Virus record (IMG/VR): IMGVR_UViG_3300009108_000727
Location: 1-25,944 of that record
Direction: 5' to 3' (one strand)
Length of the DNA: 25,944 bases
Source: a virus
In this document: positions 15,195 to 22,592 of the stretch, piece after piece
Layout of the letters: every line of letters begins with the position of its first letter
How positions within the stretch are numbered: position 1 is the stretch's first letter
Made by a program: the position numbers and the translations under genes
Notes under the pieces: model-generated
The model's database searches: none
Seen by the model: the letters and a program-made list of their open reading frames with translations, nothing else
Told to the model about the DNA's origin: nothing

Positions 15195-15213
15195 AGGGGG
15201 ACTTAGTCCCCCT
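15195..15213 (-). terminator. Rho-independent terminator after the 76-residue protein gene
   Basis: GC-rich hairpin with an 8-bp stem (AGGGGGAC/GTCCCCCT) and a 3-base loop, followed on the minus strand by UUAUUAUAG. It lies 9 bases after the stop codon at 15222. It is nearly symmetric, so it could also act on the plus strand. Confidence 0.75.
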
Positions 15214-15221
15214 AATTTAAA

Positions 15222-15452
15222 TTATTTGTTTTCAACAAATTCGTAGAGCTCAGTGGCCTTAGTCTTAATATCATCAATGCTATATGACTTTGGCTGAAGT
15301 TCTTTCCAAAACTCCATAGTTGCGGTACCGTTCTCTATTGCTAGATTCCAAGCATCCGTAACAAATTGCTCTTGCCTTGCTGTTTGTTCTTGAAGATAGC
15401 CTTGGGCCATTTCAAGTAATTTGAATCTAAGTTCAAATGGATTACTAGACAT
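15222..15452 (-). CDS. Conserved-looking small hypothetical protein
   Basis: The 76-residue protein begins MSSNPFELRFKLLEMAQGYL and is predicted to be a mostly helical, soluble protein (helices near 6-45 and 58-74). Its style recalls short conserved proteins of T4-like marine phages, but I cannot name a family. I choose the ATG at 15452, preceded by AAGGAGAAAATT (the same ribosome binding site context as hsp20). A longer frame back to 15524 would run into the tmRNA and has no such site. The leader is a CA-repeat-like stretch (ACACACAGACACACACA) that links the gene to the tmRNA transcript. A strong terminator follows. Confidence 0.7.
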   Translation of the reverse strand: MSSNPFELRFKLLEMAQGYLQEQTARQEQFVTDAWNLAIENGTATMEFWKELQPKSYSIDDIKTKATELYEFVENK

Positions 15453-15483
15453 AATTTTCTCCTTGTGTGTGTCTGTGTGTAAT

Positions 15484-15892
15484 GGGGGAATTCTTCTGTT
15501 CCCAAGTGACCCCCCGGAGGACAATCCTCTAACTCGGCTACTGATTATGCGGCAAGCATAACCTGTGCAGGTGAATAATCGTTATTATTTGCGATTATGT
15601 TTTTTGTTGTCTCGTCGTTGCATCCCACGGTGTCGATATCTATTTCACCCCCATCAACTAAAAACTAAAAGAGCCAAATACTGTTATTTTCTAAAAAATT
15701 TATTCCAAACAAAACAATACCTATTATAAGACTAATAATAACGATTGTAGCAAATTCCCCGTCCATACCGATTCTCCCCGGAAGTACGAGTTTCATTTAT
15801 TCCATTAAATGCTTCTAATTTTTATTTGGTGGAGGTGGGCGGAATCGCACCGCCGTCCAGTCGTTTTCAACAAAGAGTCTTTAACAACATTA
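15484..15892 (-). ncRNA. ssrA: Circularly permuted (two-piece) tmRNA precursor
   Basis: Acceptor piece first (about 15890-15827): T-arm GGCGG-TGCGATT-CCGCC (15854-15838), acceptor strand CACCTCC, discriminator A and encoded CCA (ends 15827). After a ~174-base intervening segment, the coding piece starts at 15652 with GGGGGTG. It pairs fully with CACCTCC and includes a G3.U pair, the AlaRS identity element, followed by the conserved D-loop-like TATCGAC. The tag frame runs from resume codon GCA (15592) to TAA (15545) and encodes ANNNDYSPAQVMLAA, ending in the LAA recognised by ClpX. An 8-bp stem and a GAGGA/TCCTC hairpin follow. This order is the alphaproteobacterial two-piece form. tmRNA rescues stalled ribosomes with SmpB. 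A near-perfect promoter lies directly upstream. The 5' and 3' ends are approximate; a G5/C5 hairpin (15515-15484) may close or end the coding piece. Confidence 0.92.
15665..15766 (-). CDS. Putative 33-residue membrane peptide inside the tmRNA intervening segment
   Basis: This ORF lies wholly within the segment removed between the two tmRNA pieces (15826-15653). It starts with ATG behind GGGGAGAA (spacing about 7 bases) and ends in TAG 12 bases before the coding piece. The product has an acidic start (MDGEFATIV), one hydrophobic span of about 18 residues (IVIISLIIGIVLFGINFL) and a polar end (ENNSIWLF). A strong ribosome binding site and a coherent membrane helix argue for translation; the small size argues for caution. 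If real, it would be made from the tmRNA precursor before processing. It might be a toxin-like, holin-like or regulatory peptide; nothing in the sequence decides this. Confidence 0.5.
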   Translation of the reverse strand: MDGEFATIVIISLIIGIVLFGINFLENNSIWLF

Positions 15893-15898
15893 ATATTT

Positions 15899-15927
15899 AT
15901 TATAACATAATTAAAATTGTGTGTCAA
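15899..15927 (-). promoter_or_regulatory. Consensus sigma70 promoter of the tmRNA gene
   Basis: Minus strand: TTGACA (15927-15922), a 17-base spacer ending in ATGT, and TATAAT (15904-15899). This is a perfect consensus with an extended -10. The predicted start near 15892 sits just before the hairpin AAAG-ACT-CTTT of the acceptor piece. It occupies the short gap after the stop of the 806-residue protein gene. Confidence 0.85.
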
Positions 15928-15936
15928 CCGTCTATT

Positions 15937-18357
15937 TTATGCACTTATTACATTACTATTATCAATTCTTATCCAATTAGCACCGTTATATACAACCATG
16001 CAAGCACCACCTGTTTCATTTGAACACCATGCTTGTGAACCTTGATCATTAGCACTATAAAATGCCGCTAATGCATTTAGTTCAGCAACTGTATAACTAG
16101 GTGTTTTAATTGTGCCTGCCGCCGAAGATACTGTTAATGAAGCAGTTGAATTTCCTGCTGAATTAATTGTAAATGTAGATTGAAATGTACTTGCCATTGC
16201 AATACCTGAAGTATTTTCTACAGGAGAAACATGATCATCAGATGAACCTATTGTAGGATACATTGCTGATGTATTTTGACCAACTATAGTTAATTGATAT
16301 ACATTGCTTGCAATCATGTTTTCTACTGGTGTGTATGTTAATAACTTATTACTATATGTAATAGTTCCGCCTGTTTCAAATGTATTTGTTGTAGAATTTT
16401 TAAATTTTACTGAACCACTACCTGCTGTTAATACTGCAACATTACCTGTTGCTGTCCAATATGACGAACTAGTTGGTGGTACTTGGTTTGTGTTATTGGC
16501 TACTGCTGAAGAATATTCTGCTCCATTATATTCTACCAAATCACCTATTGAATATACTTTAGTAGCCGACCATGTAGTTTGAGTATCACCTAATGTAAAC
16601 GTACTAAAATCCATATCTTGATTAAATCGTACTTGAACTATTCCGTCAATTACAACGGTTGTATCGCCCGAACTAGGTGTAATTTCAAGAATTCTAGGTC
16701 GCTCAGATGCCAATGTTGTGACTGTACCTGCGGCAATTGCATCTGGTGTTTCTAATGATCCTTGGGTAAATTCATATTTGTAACCAATTACATTACCACA
16801 ATAATCTTTTTCTGCAACTTGGGTATAAACAGGTGCAATATAAGATTCTCCTGCAGATGCTAATGCAATTGAATCTTCGTCTAAAAATGCATCAAATATA
16901 TTAGTTAAAATTGTACCATCTGTTCGTTGAACAGGATATCCTGCCAATTGATTCCATATTGTTAATATATTTTGAGCGTTATTAATTGCAGTAGGCATAT
17001 CTTGATAATTTGCTATTGCTTTTTGTTGTTGTTCTGGAGTTTGATCAGGTAATGATGTTCCTACATAATTTGTTGCACCTTCTCCTGCTACTGCCTCTTT
17101 ACATGTAAATTGAATTGCTTGTATAGAAAGCATTTCTTTGCCAGAAATTGAGGTAGGTTTAAGTGGAGAAGTATCATGGTTAGTCGAACCAACTGCAAAT
17201 GTAAATGTTGAACTTTGATAGGTTGAAGTATCTAAAACAACTGTCCCACCAAATATTGTATCTCCGTCACCTTCTGGCTTAGGATTAATTGCTTGTACTC
17301 CTGTTGAGTTCCAAATTCGTTCATTACTACCATTGATATCTGGTCCGCCAAGTATTCTTATAGTTCCGTAATATCCCGAACTAGGTGCCGTAGAATCAGG
17401 TAACCTACAAGTAAGTGATGCTGGATCCATTTTTTCTGTAAATTTAACAACAACATCTAATGTAACTTTTGTCGATGTTGTTGCTGTTGCATTGTTTATT
17501 TTTGTAACTATTATTGGTGCTACTTCTGTCCCATCTGCGGCAAATTGTACAGTACTATATCCTGATTGAAATATTTGTACTTCGGGATTACTATCAGGTA
17601 ATGTTACAGGTGCAAGGCTATCTCCTGTGCCTCCGCCCAATCCATTTTGCTCCATTGCCGCATTTGCTATGTCATTTTCAAATTGTATAATTCTTTTAAA
17701 ATCATCAGCAATAGACATTAATTGTGCAATCCAATCATCAACCATACCACTAATATCTATACCTGCTTCTAATGCATCACGAATTTCTTGTAACAATCCA
17801 CCATTTATATAAGCATCTGTATTGAGCTTTCCTGTAGAAAAATCAAAACAGACACTTGCTCTATCTGGTATTACTCTACCTAATTTATTAAGAATTGCTT
17901 CGCCTTTACCTAAAAATGCTCCCATAACTGTTTCCAATAAATTTGGAATAGGTTTGGGATTTATCGGTGTGGCACAAAAGTTAATCATACTTGCTATTGC
18001 CGCGGCTTCACCAATAACTGCATTAAGTCTCATTAATGTAGCAGATAAACCTGTATGGGTATTAAATGCTTGAAGAGCCGATCGGCATGCCCCTAATGCA
18101 CCCATTAATGCCGCATTTGCACTTGCAAGACCTAATAATTCATTTAGGTTCATATCTAAACAAATTTGTATTTGAGGCATAGGTTTTAAACCATTGCCTG
18201 CAAGTAAATTACAAATCATAGTTTTCATATTTCCGCCTATTTCTGCCCGTACTACTGTAGAATCTCCATATGTACCTTCAAGACCTACCGAGTGCTTTTC
18301 AGCTGAAATATAATTATTAAATGTTTGTAAATTGTCTCTAAATTCGCTGTATGCCAT
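15937..18357 (-). CDS. Large virion protein with Ig-like and carbohydrate-binding-like modules
   Basis: The 806-residue protein has an N-terminal region (1-230) that is Ala/Leu-rich and helical with several cysteines, then beta-rich repeats. Near 275-415 is a bacterial Ig-like/SbsA-type module (VTLDVVVKFTEKMDPASL), and near 550-700 another (PRILEITPSSGDTTVVIDG, VQVRFNQDMDFSTF). Inside the second is a WSATKVYSIGDLVEYNGAEY...PPTSSSYWTATG block that looks like a CBM5/12 chitin-binding-like domain. A tail or fibre role in attachment to host glycans is likely. The stop is just before the tmRNA promoter, and its ATG abuts the stop of the gene upstream. Domain names are from pattern memory. Confidence 0.7.
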   Translation of the reverse strand: MAYSEFRDNLQTFNNYISAEKHSVGLEGTYGDSTVVRAEIGGNMKTMICNLLAGNGLKPMPQIQICLDMNLNELLGLASANAALMGALGACRSALQAFNTHTGLSATLMRLNAVIGEAAAIASMINFCATPINPKPIPNLLETVMGAFLGKGEAILNKLGRVIPDRASVCFDFSTGKLNTDAYINGGLLQEIRDALEAGIDISGMVDDWIAQLMSIADDFKRIIQFENDIANAAMEQNGLGGGTGDSLAPVTLPDSNPEVQIFQSGYSTVQFAADGTEVAPIIVTKINNATATTSTKVTLDVVVKFTEKMDPASLTCRLPDSTAPSSGYYGTIRILGGPDINGSNERIWNSTGVQAINPKPEGDGDTIFGGTVVLDTSTYQSSTFTFAVGSTNHDTSPLKPTSISGKEMLSIQAIQFTCKEAVAGEGATNYVGTSLPDQTPEQQQKAIANYQDMPTAINNAQNILTIWNQLAGYPVQRTDGTILTNIFDAFLDEDSIALASAGESYIAPVYTQVAEKDYCGNVIGYKYEFTQGSLETPDAIAAGTVTTLASERPRILEITPSSGDTTVVIDGIVQVRFNQDMDFSTFTLGDTQTTWSATKVYSIGDLVEYNGAEYSSAVANNTNQVPPTSSSYWTATGNVAVLTAGSGSVKFKNSTTNTFETGGTITYSNKLLTYTPVENMIASNVYQLTIVGQNTSAMYPTIGSSDDHVSPVENTSGIAMASTFQSTFTINSAGNSTASLTVSSAAGTIKTPSYTVAELNALAAFYSANDQGSQAWCSNETGGACMVVYNGANWIRIDNSNVISA

Positions 18358-18935
18358 TATCCACCTATCTTAACATTAGGAGAAATCATTTTTTCCAATT
18401 TTTTCTTAATTGCTTTATCATAAATGCCGTAATAACTTTGTTTCGGATTAGGATTACTAGGCGGTGTTTTAGTTAAATCTAATCCAGTTTTATTACATTT
18501 GTCCCAATCTGCATCGCCAGGACTTGCTTCAACTGAAGGCAAATACCATTGATAATCTGGTGGAACTCCATTTGAAGTATTACCTGGACCTGCTCCGGCA
18601 CATGCATTACTAGGAGGAGTAGACCCGCCACTACCATATTTTTGACGTAAATTATGCCACATTTCCATATCGGATTCATTGGCGGCACTATTACCGTCTA
18701 TAAAACATGTTTTTGGGGTATTAACTCTATGTGAGGGCTGAAGTGAATCCCGTGTTTTTATTGCATCTGTATAAGATGTATCAGGAGCCGTTTGGTGCAA
18801 CGATATAGGTTTATCATTACATTTTACTGTAGGATTTGGAATGAAATTTATTCGACTGTAATCCATCATTTCCAAACCGTTTGCTACACAAACCTTGCTT
18901 GAAGGTTTTGTTAATTCTGTCATTGCCGCGGGCAT
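18357..18935 (-). CDS. Probable virion-associated protein, Pro/Gly/Asn-rich
   Basis: The 192-residue protein is rich in Pro, Gly, Ser and Asn with seven scattered cysteines, and contains low-complexity linkers (GSGGSTPPSNACAGAGPGN near 101-119). The C-terminus is basic (YDKAIKKKLEKMISPNVKIGG). No domain is recognised. Its stop overlaps the start of the 806-residue virion protein by 1 base, so the two are likely co-translated and may assemble together, for instance in the tail. It has no signal peptide. Confidence 0.5.
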   Translation of the reverse strand: MPAAMTELTKPSSKVCVANGLEMMDYSRINFIPNPTVKCNDKPISLHQTAPDTSYTDAIKTRDSLQPSHRVNTPKTCFIDGNSAANESDMEMWHNLRQKYGSGGSTPPSNACAGAGPGNTSNGVPPDYQWYLPSVEASPGDADWDKCNKTGLDLTKTPPSNPNPKQSYYGIYDKAIKKKLEKMISPNVKIGG

Positions 18936-18946
18936 TCATATTTCCT

Positions 18947-19240
18947 TTATACTAATGTTATACCGCTCATTTGTGAACTGTATTCTTTTGCTATACTTTC
19001 TACAGGTTCAGCAATTGCAACGATATGTTTTTTACTAATTTTTACTGCCTTACCTGATTTCATATCTACGGCTTGTAACCAAGGCATTAATGCTATGCCT
19101 TGTTGTGTTATTCCTACCATAAATGGTCTATCTACAGTATATGAATCAGCATCATCTTCTACGTAAGAGCATATTAACTCTTCGGATGTTGTTAATTTTA
19201 ATGTAACAACATCTCCTTTTTTATTTGTTTCTACTAACAT
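18947..19240 (-). CDS. Small beta-rich protein, possibly Sm-like
   Basis: The 97-residue protein has alternating strands (GDVVTLKLTTSEELICSYVED, DSYTVDRPFMVGITQQGIALMPWLQAVD) and ends with a helix. The 'LkLtsgEeliCkvveddaDsYtvxrP' pattern resembles the Sm/LSm strand layout and small conserved proteins of T4-like cyanophages. If Sm-like it could bind RNA as Hfq does; no Hfq signature residues are clear. It lies 2 bases after glutaredoxin in the same unit as nrdJ. The fold is a guess; the gene is solid. Confidence 0.55.
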   Translation of the reverse strand: MLVETNKKGDVVTLKLTTSEELICSYVEDDADSYTVDRPFMVGITQQGIALMPWLQAVDMKSGKAVKISKKHIVAIAEPVESIAKEYSSQMSGITLV

Positions 19241-19242
19241 AT

Positions 19243-19518
19243 TTATTTGTTTTTTAGGAGTTGATCGACAGCGGATATTTTTACAGGAATTAAATTTGTT
19301 CTATAAATTGCTTTCCATAATTCATTGGCTCCGCCTACCCGCCAATTACCATAATAAACAAGCGGAGCCTTATCTGCATTGTGTTTTTCTTTAAATTCTT
19401 TTTTTGGTATATCTATGCCAATACGAATTTCATCATATTCGACTCCTCGTTCTTCCATTATTATTTTTGCATGGTCACATAATTTACAATTATCAATAGT
19501 GTAAATTGTTACATTCAT
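19243..19518 (-). CDS. Glutaredoxin
   Basis: The 91-residue protein has the thioredoxin-fold pattern: VTIYTIDNCKLCDHAK with the C11-K-L-C14 redox pair, then APLVYY with the cis-proline, then VGGANEL, the GG turn that contacts glutathione. Its ATG overlaps the end of nrdJ by 4 bases, so it almost certainly supplies electrons to the reductase or to other phage enzymes. Length is normal for a small dithiol glutaredoxin. The C-terminal tail (from about 75) is longer than in T4 NrdC. Confidence 0.88.
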   Translation of the reverse strand: MNVTIYTIDNCKLCDHAKIIMEERGVEYDEIRIGIDIPKKEFKEKHNADKAPLVYYGNWRVGGANELWKAIYRTNLIPVKISAVDQLLKNK

Positions 19519-21854
19519 GCAACTTCTTTTAATAATGTTGTCTTAGGATCTTCTTCTTCTAATGCCCATTCTTTTTGTTCTTCATCAAAATCAATAGGAC
19601 ATCCACCTGGTGCTACACCACAATCAACATGTTCTCTACCTATATCTTCTGTCATTGCAACTGCAATTGCTCTGCTAATTTCTTCATATTTAAATTTAGA
19701 AACTGCTTCTTCTGGTTGATATTCATATGCAGAAATATCTGCTTGTGGCATTACAGAACATGCTCTTACAGTAGATTGGTGCTGTTTAATCATATCTTTA
19801 AAATGCTTATAATCTACAATTTCAGGTACATACTTAAGAGTATAACTAATTTGATTGCCAACATCTTCTGCTAAAGTCCCATCTTCATTGACACCTTGAA
19901 TCCAATATTTTTCCCCTAACTTTAACCATTGATATTGTTCTTGCGGTGTTGCTTCACCTGCTGTAACAAGATTTTCTTCCAAACCTAATCCAGCAATAAC
20001 TGGTTCTGTCGGAAACCCTACAATAGTAGTTCCACTATACTGTACTAATTCTTTTGTAGGATAACCATTTTTCTTATATTGCTCTACCAATGGATCGTCA
20101 TTTCTAAACTGTACCCATCGCATATACCATGCTAATGCTGGTAAATGCCAACCTTCAGTAAGACCAAATAATTTACTTGTAGTTCCGGCAGGTTTAATGG
20201 TAGTCATTGTATGAGGAATTGTTTGTCCTAAATAAGCAGAATATTTTTTTGCTTCGTCTTTGACAGCTCTATTAAAACGTGCCATTGCCATCCAAAAATC
20301 TTTAGATTTTTCTTCATTTATTAAATCTCTAAATCCTAATTTAAAAAATTTCCAGGCAAACTCTTGCACACCTGTTAATCCTACTCCTATCCTATTTGTA
20401 CGTTCTACTTCTTTACCATATATGCTATTCATGCCGTTTACACGCAATAAAGCCCTCGTAGCAACACGGAAAGCCTCCTCTGCTTCATCTAATGTGTCTG
20501 CATGATAAGGTACTACGTCTGCAATAACACAAAATCCGCCTAATACATTTAATGCAATTTCTCCACACGGATTTGTAATTGTATGAAACTTCTTTTTCTT
20601 TGCACGTTTCGCAAGACGACTCATTAATATTTGTGTATCTTCTCTAAGTTGGTACTTAGGACTACCGACATAATCACCACGATTTAAGTCATCCCATCCT
20701 TCGTCGTTTTGTACTAACATATCAGAGTTAAGTATGCCTGGTTCGCCTGTACCATCAGCATAAGCGGCTTCTGTAAGCAGTTTAAACACAGCTCTAGCAT
20801 GTTTTGTTAAGTCATCATTATATTTGGCATCACCACGTTTTACATTAAGCCTATTCCAAAAATCTTTATCTGTAGTAACAGAATTATTACTTGACCATAA
20901 AAAGCCCATTGGAGGATACGCAGAATCTTTATTATATTGAACTATATCTTCCATGTTTAATCCAATATATTCAATAGGTCTTTTAACTGTAATAAAATTC
21001 AATACAGTTTTATCCTTCCATGTTTTAGTACTCATCCTAGCGGCCCGTCGAGCGCCTCCTACAAGTACACATTCAGCCATGTAATGATCTACATACATCG
21101 ACTGTCGCCATGGCTCCATGCCAGCATCTTTAATAGTTGCACATTTTTCAAAGGCATTTAATAAAGATACAGGACCACTTGCTGGTCTATTCTGCATCCC
21201 CCCAATGGGTGTTCCTTTTGCTCGTACTTTACTAAAATCTAATACAAGCATTTTATCTTTATGAATTTTTTCAAAAGCGGCATTTTCCCAAATTTCTAAT
21301 GCCTGGGCCCATCCTTCTCTACTATCTGGAATTTCATACCAAAGAGTATTTTCTCCTTGACCGTATTTGTGTTTTCCATCTCGCAATGATGTATGTGCTG
21401 AATAATCAAAATCTGGATGACTTTCGTCTAATACACATCGTAATTGGGGTGCATTATTCCAATCAACCAACATCATGTCATCATCATAACATCGTCCAAC
21501 CCCTGATCCGTTTAACAGTAAATAAAAAAGTATAAAACTTGTGCTTGATGTAGCACAATTTGTAAACACTTCCATATTTCGTTCTGGCTGTTTTTCATCA
21601 CCATGTTGTAAGTGTCTGCCACTCATTAACAGACTTGCTTTTGCTATATGTTTTTTTAATAATCTAAATTCTCTATCTTTATCTTCTTCTTTAGGGCATA
21701 ACAAACTATTACCCATTGCTACTCTATTAGCAACATCATGCCATGTTTCCCATTCTCCGTTTGGTTTTTTTCTTAATACTGTTCGTTCGGCAACGGCTTG
21801 TCCCATACCAGGATGAAATGACCTGACATTCGGAAAAAAGGTTGGTTTCTTCAT
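19515..21854 (-). CDS. nrdJ: Class II (adenosylcobalamin-dependent) ribonucleotide reductase
   Basis: The 779-residue protein matches the monomeric, B12-dependent ribonucleoside-triphosphate reductases (Lactobacillus leichmannii type). Seen: C100 in FTNCATSSTSF (first redox Cys), GTPIGGMQNRPASGP (214-228), the NPCGEIAL loop with radical Cys C430 and E432, C442 as likely second redox Cys, KPAGTTSKLFG, and a C-terminal CGVAPGGC swinging pair. It makes dNTPs without oxygen. I choose the ATG at 21854 because GAGGAGAACAAAATA precedes it; the longer frame to 21947 adds a basic stretch not seen in the family. It is coupled to glutaredoxin downstream. The phage would depend on host cobalamin. Confidence 0.92.
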   Translation of the reverse strand: MKKPTFFPNVRSFHPGMGQAVAERTVLRKKPNGEWETWHDVANRVAMGNSLLCPKEEDKDREFRLLKKHIAKASLLMSGRHLQHGDEKQPERNMEVFTNCATSSTSFILFYLLLNGSGVGRCYDDDMMLVDWNNAPQLRCVLDESHPDFDYSAHTSLRDGKHKYGQGENTLWYEIPDSREGWAQALEIWENAAFEKIHKDKMLVLDFSKVRAKGTPIGGMQNRPASGPVSLLNAFEKCATIKDAGMEPWRQSMYVDHYMAECVLVGGARRAARMSTKTWKDKTVLNFITVKRPIEYIGLNMEDIVQYNKDSAYPPMGFLWSSNNSVTTDKDFWNRLNVKRGDAKYNDDLTKHARAVFKLLTEAAYADGTGEPGILNSDMLVQNDEGWDDLNRGDYVGSPKYQLREDTQILMSRLAKRAKKKKFHTITNPCGEIALNVLGGFCVIADVVPYHADTLDEAEEAFRVATRALLRVNGMNSIYGKEVERTNRIGVGLTGVQEFAWKFFKLGFRDLINEEKSKDFWMAMARFNRAVKDEAKKYSAYLGQTIPHTMTTIKPAGTTSKLFGLTEGWHLPALAWYMRWVQFRNDDPLVEQYKKNGYPTKELVQYSGTTIVGFPTEPVIAGLGLEENLVTAGEATPQEQYQWLKLGEKYWIQGVNEDGTLAEDVGNQISYTLKYVPEIVDYKHFKDMIKQHQSTVRACSVMPQADISAYEYQPEEAVSKFKYEEISRAIAVAMTEDIGREHVDCGVAPGGCPIDFDEEQKEWALEEEDPKTTLLKEVA

Positions 21855-21894
21855 TATTTTGTTCTCCTCGAGTTTCCTCTTATTGGTTAGTTTT

Positions 21895-22557
21895 TTATTT
21901 ATAATATTCTTCCAATCGTTCTGTCCATTTTTCACATTTATCTTCAAATTTTTTCCCTTCGCAAATAAATTCTTGATATTGCTTTTCTCGTGAACACATT
22001 ATTATAACGATTTTATTAATCTTAGTTCCATATAATTCATTATGGGCCAATGCATATGCACAACATTGCAAATAATAATCTTCGATCCATTCTTCTTTTT
22101 TAGGTTTAGTTGTACTTTTATAGTCCATTATTGCTGGTGTACCATCATGTACTCCAACTAAATCTGTAGTACCTGCATATAAATCGGGATAATAAAGACT
22201 TATTTCTGAGCCCCATATTTCATTTATATTAACCAATCCTTTTTCTATAACAACTTCACTCATGTCTTTGGCTAATTTATAAACAAAATTATTACCATTA
22301 GGTCGTTCTTCACCTAATATATAATTTTCTAAATGTTTATGAAATATAGTACCTAACCCCGAGGCTTCTTTTGTTATACGATTTGCTTCTTCTTCACCAA
22401 CTCGTTTTTTCCATTCTATAAGAAATGTTTTATCTTTGGTTTTATCTAAGATTGTTGTAACAGAGGGGAGATTACCAGATGGGGTATTATATAACCTTTT
22501 GCCTGAATTATTGATCCGTTTTAGAGACGGATAGTCGTACTTCTCTATAAGATTCAT
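21895..22557 (-). CDS. PD-(D/E)XK (RecB/Cas4-like) nuclease
   Basis: The 220-residue protein starts with YDYPSLKRINNSGKRLYNTP and PSVTTIL, common at the N-terminus of phage PD-(D/E)XK proteins. The motif set is GTIFHKHLENY (H83-region, motif I), YAGTTDLVGVHDGTPAIMDYKSTTK (catalytic D, then D-x-K) and YYLQCCAYA (motif with Q). Such enzymes cleave DNA ends or degrade host DNA. No Cas4-type four-Cys cluster is seen. A consensus promoter at 22564-22592 places transcription start at the ATG, and no ribosome binding site is present, so the mRNA should be leaderless. nrdJ follows 40 bases later. Confidence 0.82.
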   Translation of the reverse strand: MNLIEKYDYPSLKRINNSGKRLYNTPSGNLPSVTTILDKTKDKTFLIEWKKRVGEEEANRITKEASGLGTIFHKHLENYILGEERPNGNNFVYKLAKDMSEVVIEKGLVNINEIWGSEISLYYPDLYAGTTDLVGVHDGTPAIMDYKSTTKPKKEEWIEDYYLQCCAYALAHNELYGTKINKIVIIMCSREKQYQEFICEGKKFEDKCEKWTERLEEYYK

Positions 22558-22563
22558 ATATAA

Positions 22564-22592
22564 AGTATAACATATTAATAAGTTTTTGTCAA
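22564..22592 (-). promoter_or_regulatory. Consensus sigma70 promoter of the PD-(D/E)XK nuclease gene
   Basis: Minus strand: TTGACA (22592-22587), a 17-base spacer ending in ATGT, and TATACT (22569-22564). The ATG at 22557 lies 6 bases after the -10, so a leaderless mRNA is predicted. The -35 overlaps the last codons of the DUF454 gene. It has the same layout as the promoters at 2147, 7975 and 15899. Confidence 0.82.

Noticed and set aside
15461-15480. CA-repeat-like stretch as a CRISPR or mobile-element repeat
   Set aside because: It is a short low-complexity leader between the tmRNA and a ribosome binding site; there are no spaced repeats or insertion-sequence ends anywhere in the window.
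15453-15524. N-terminal extension of the 76-residue protein gene
   Set aside because: It would begin inside the tmRNA 3' region and lacks a ribosome binding site; the ATG at 15452 has a strong one.
15826-16023. 65-codon plus-strand ORF starting MVEVGGIAPPSS
   Set aside because: It is the reverse complement of the tmRNA acceptor end and T-arm, a well-known false gene in annotation.
21855-21947. 31-codon N-terminal extension of nrdJ
   Set aside because: Basic low-complexity stretch overlapping the nuclease gene end; the ATG at 21854 has GAGGAG upstream and fits the family start.
21895-22557. Cas4 and a CRISPR adaptation context for the PD-(D/E)XK nuclease
   Set aside because: No four-cysteine iron-sulphur cluster, no cas1 or cas2 and no repeat array in the window.
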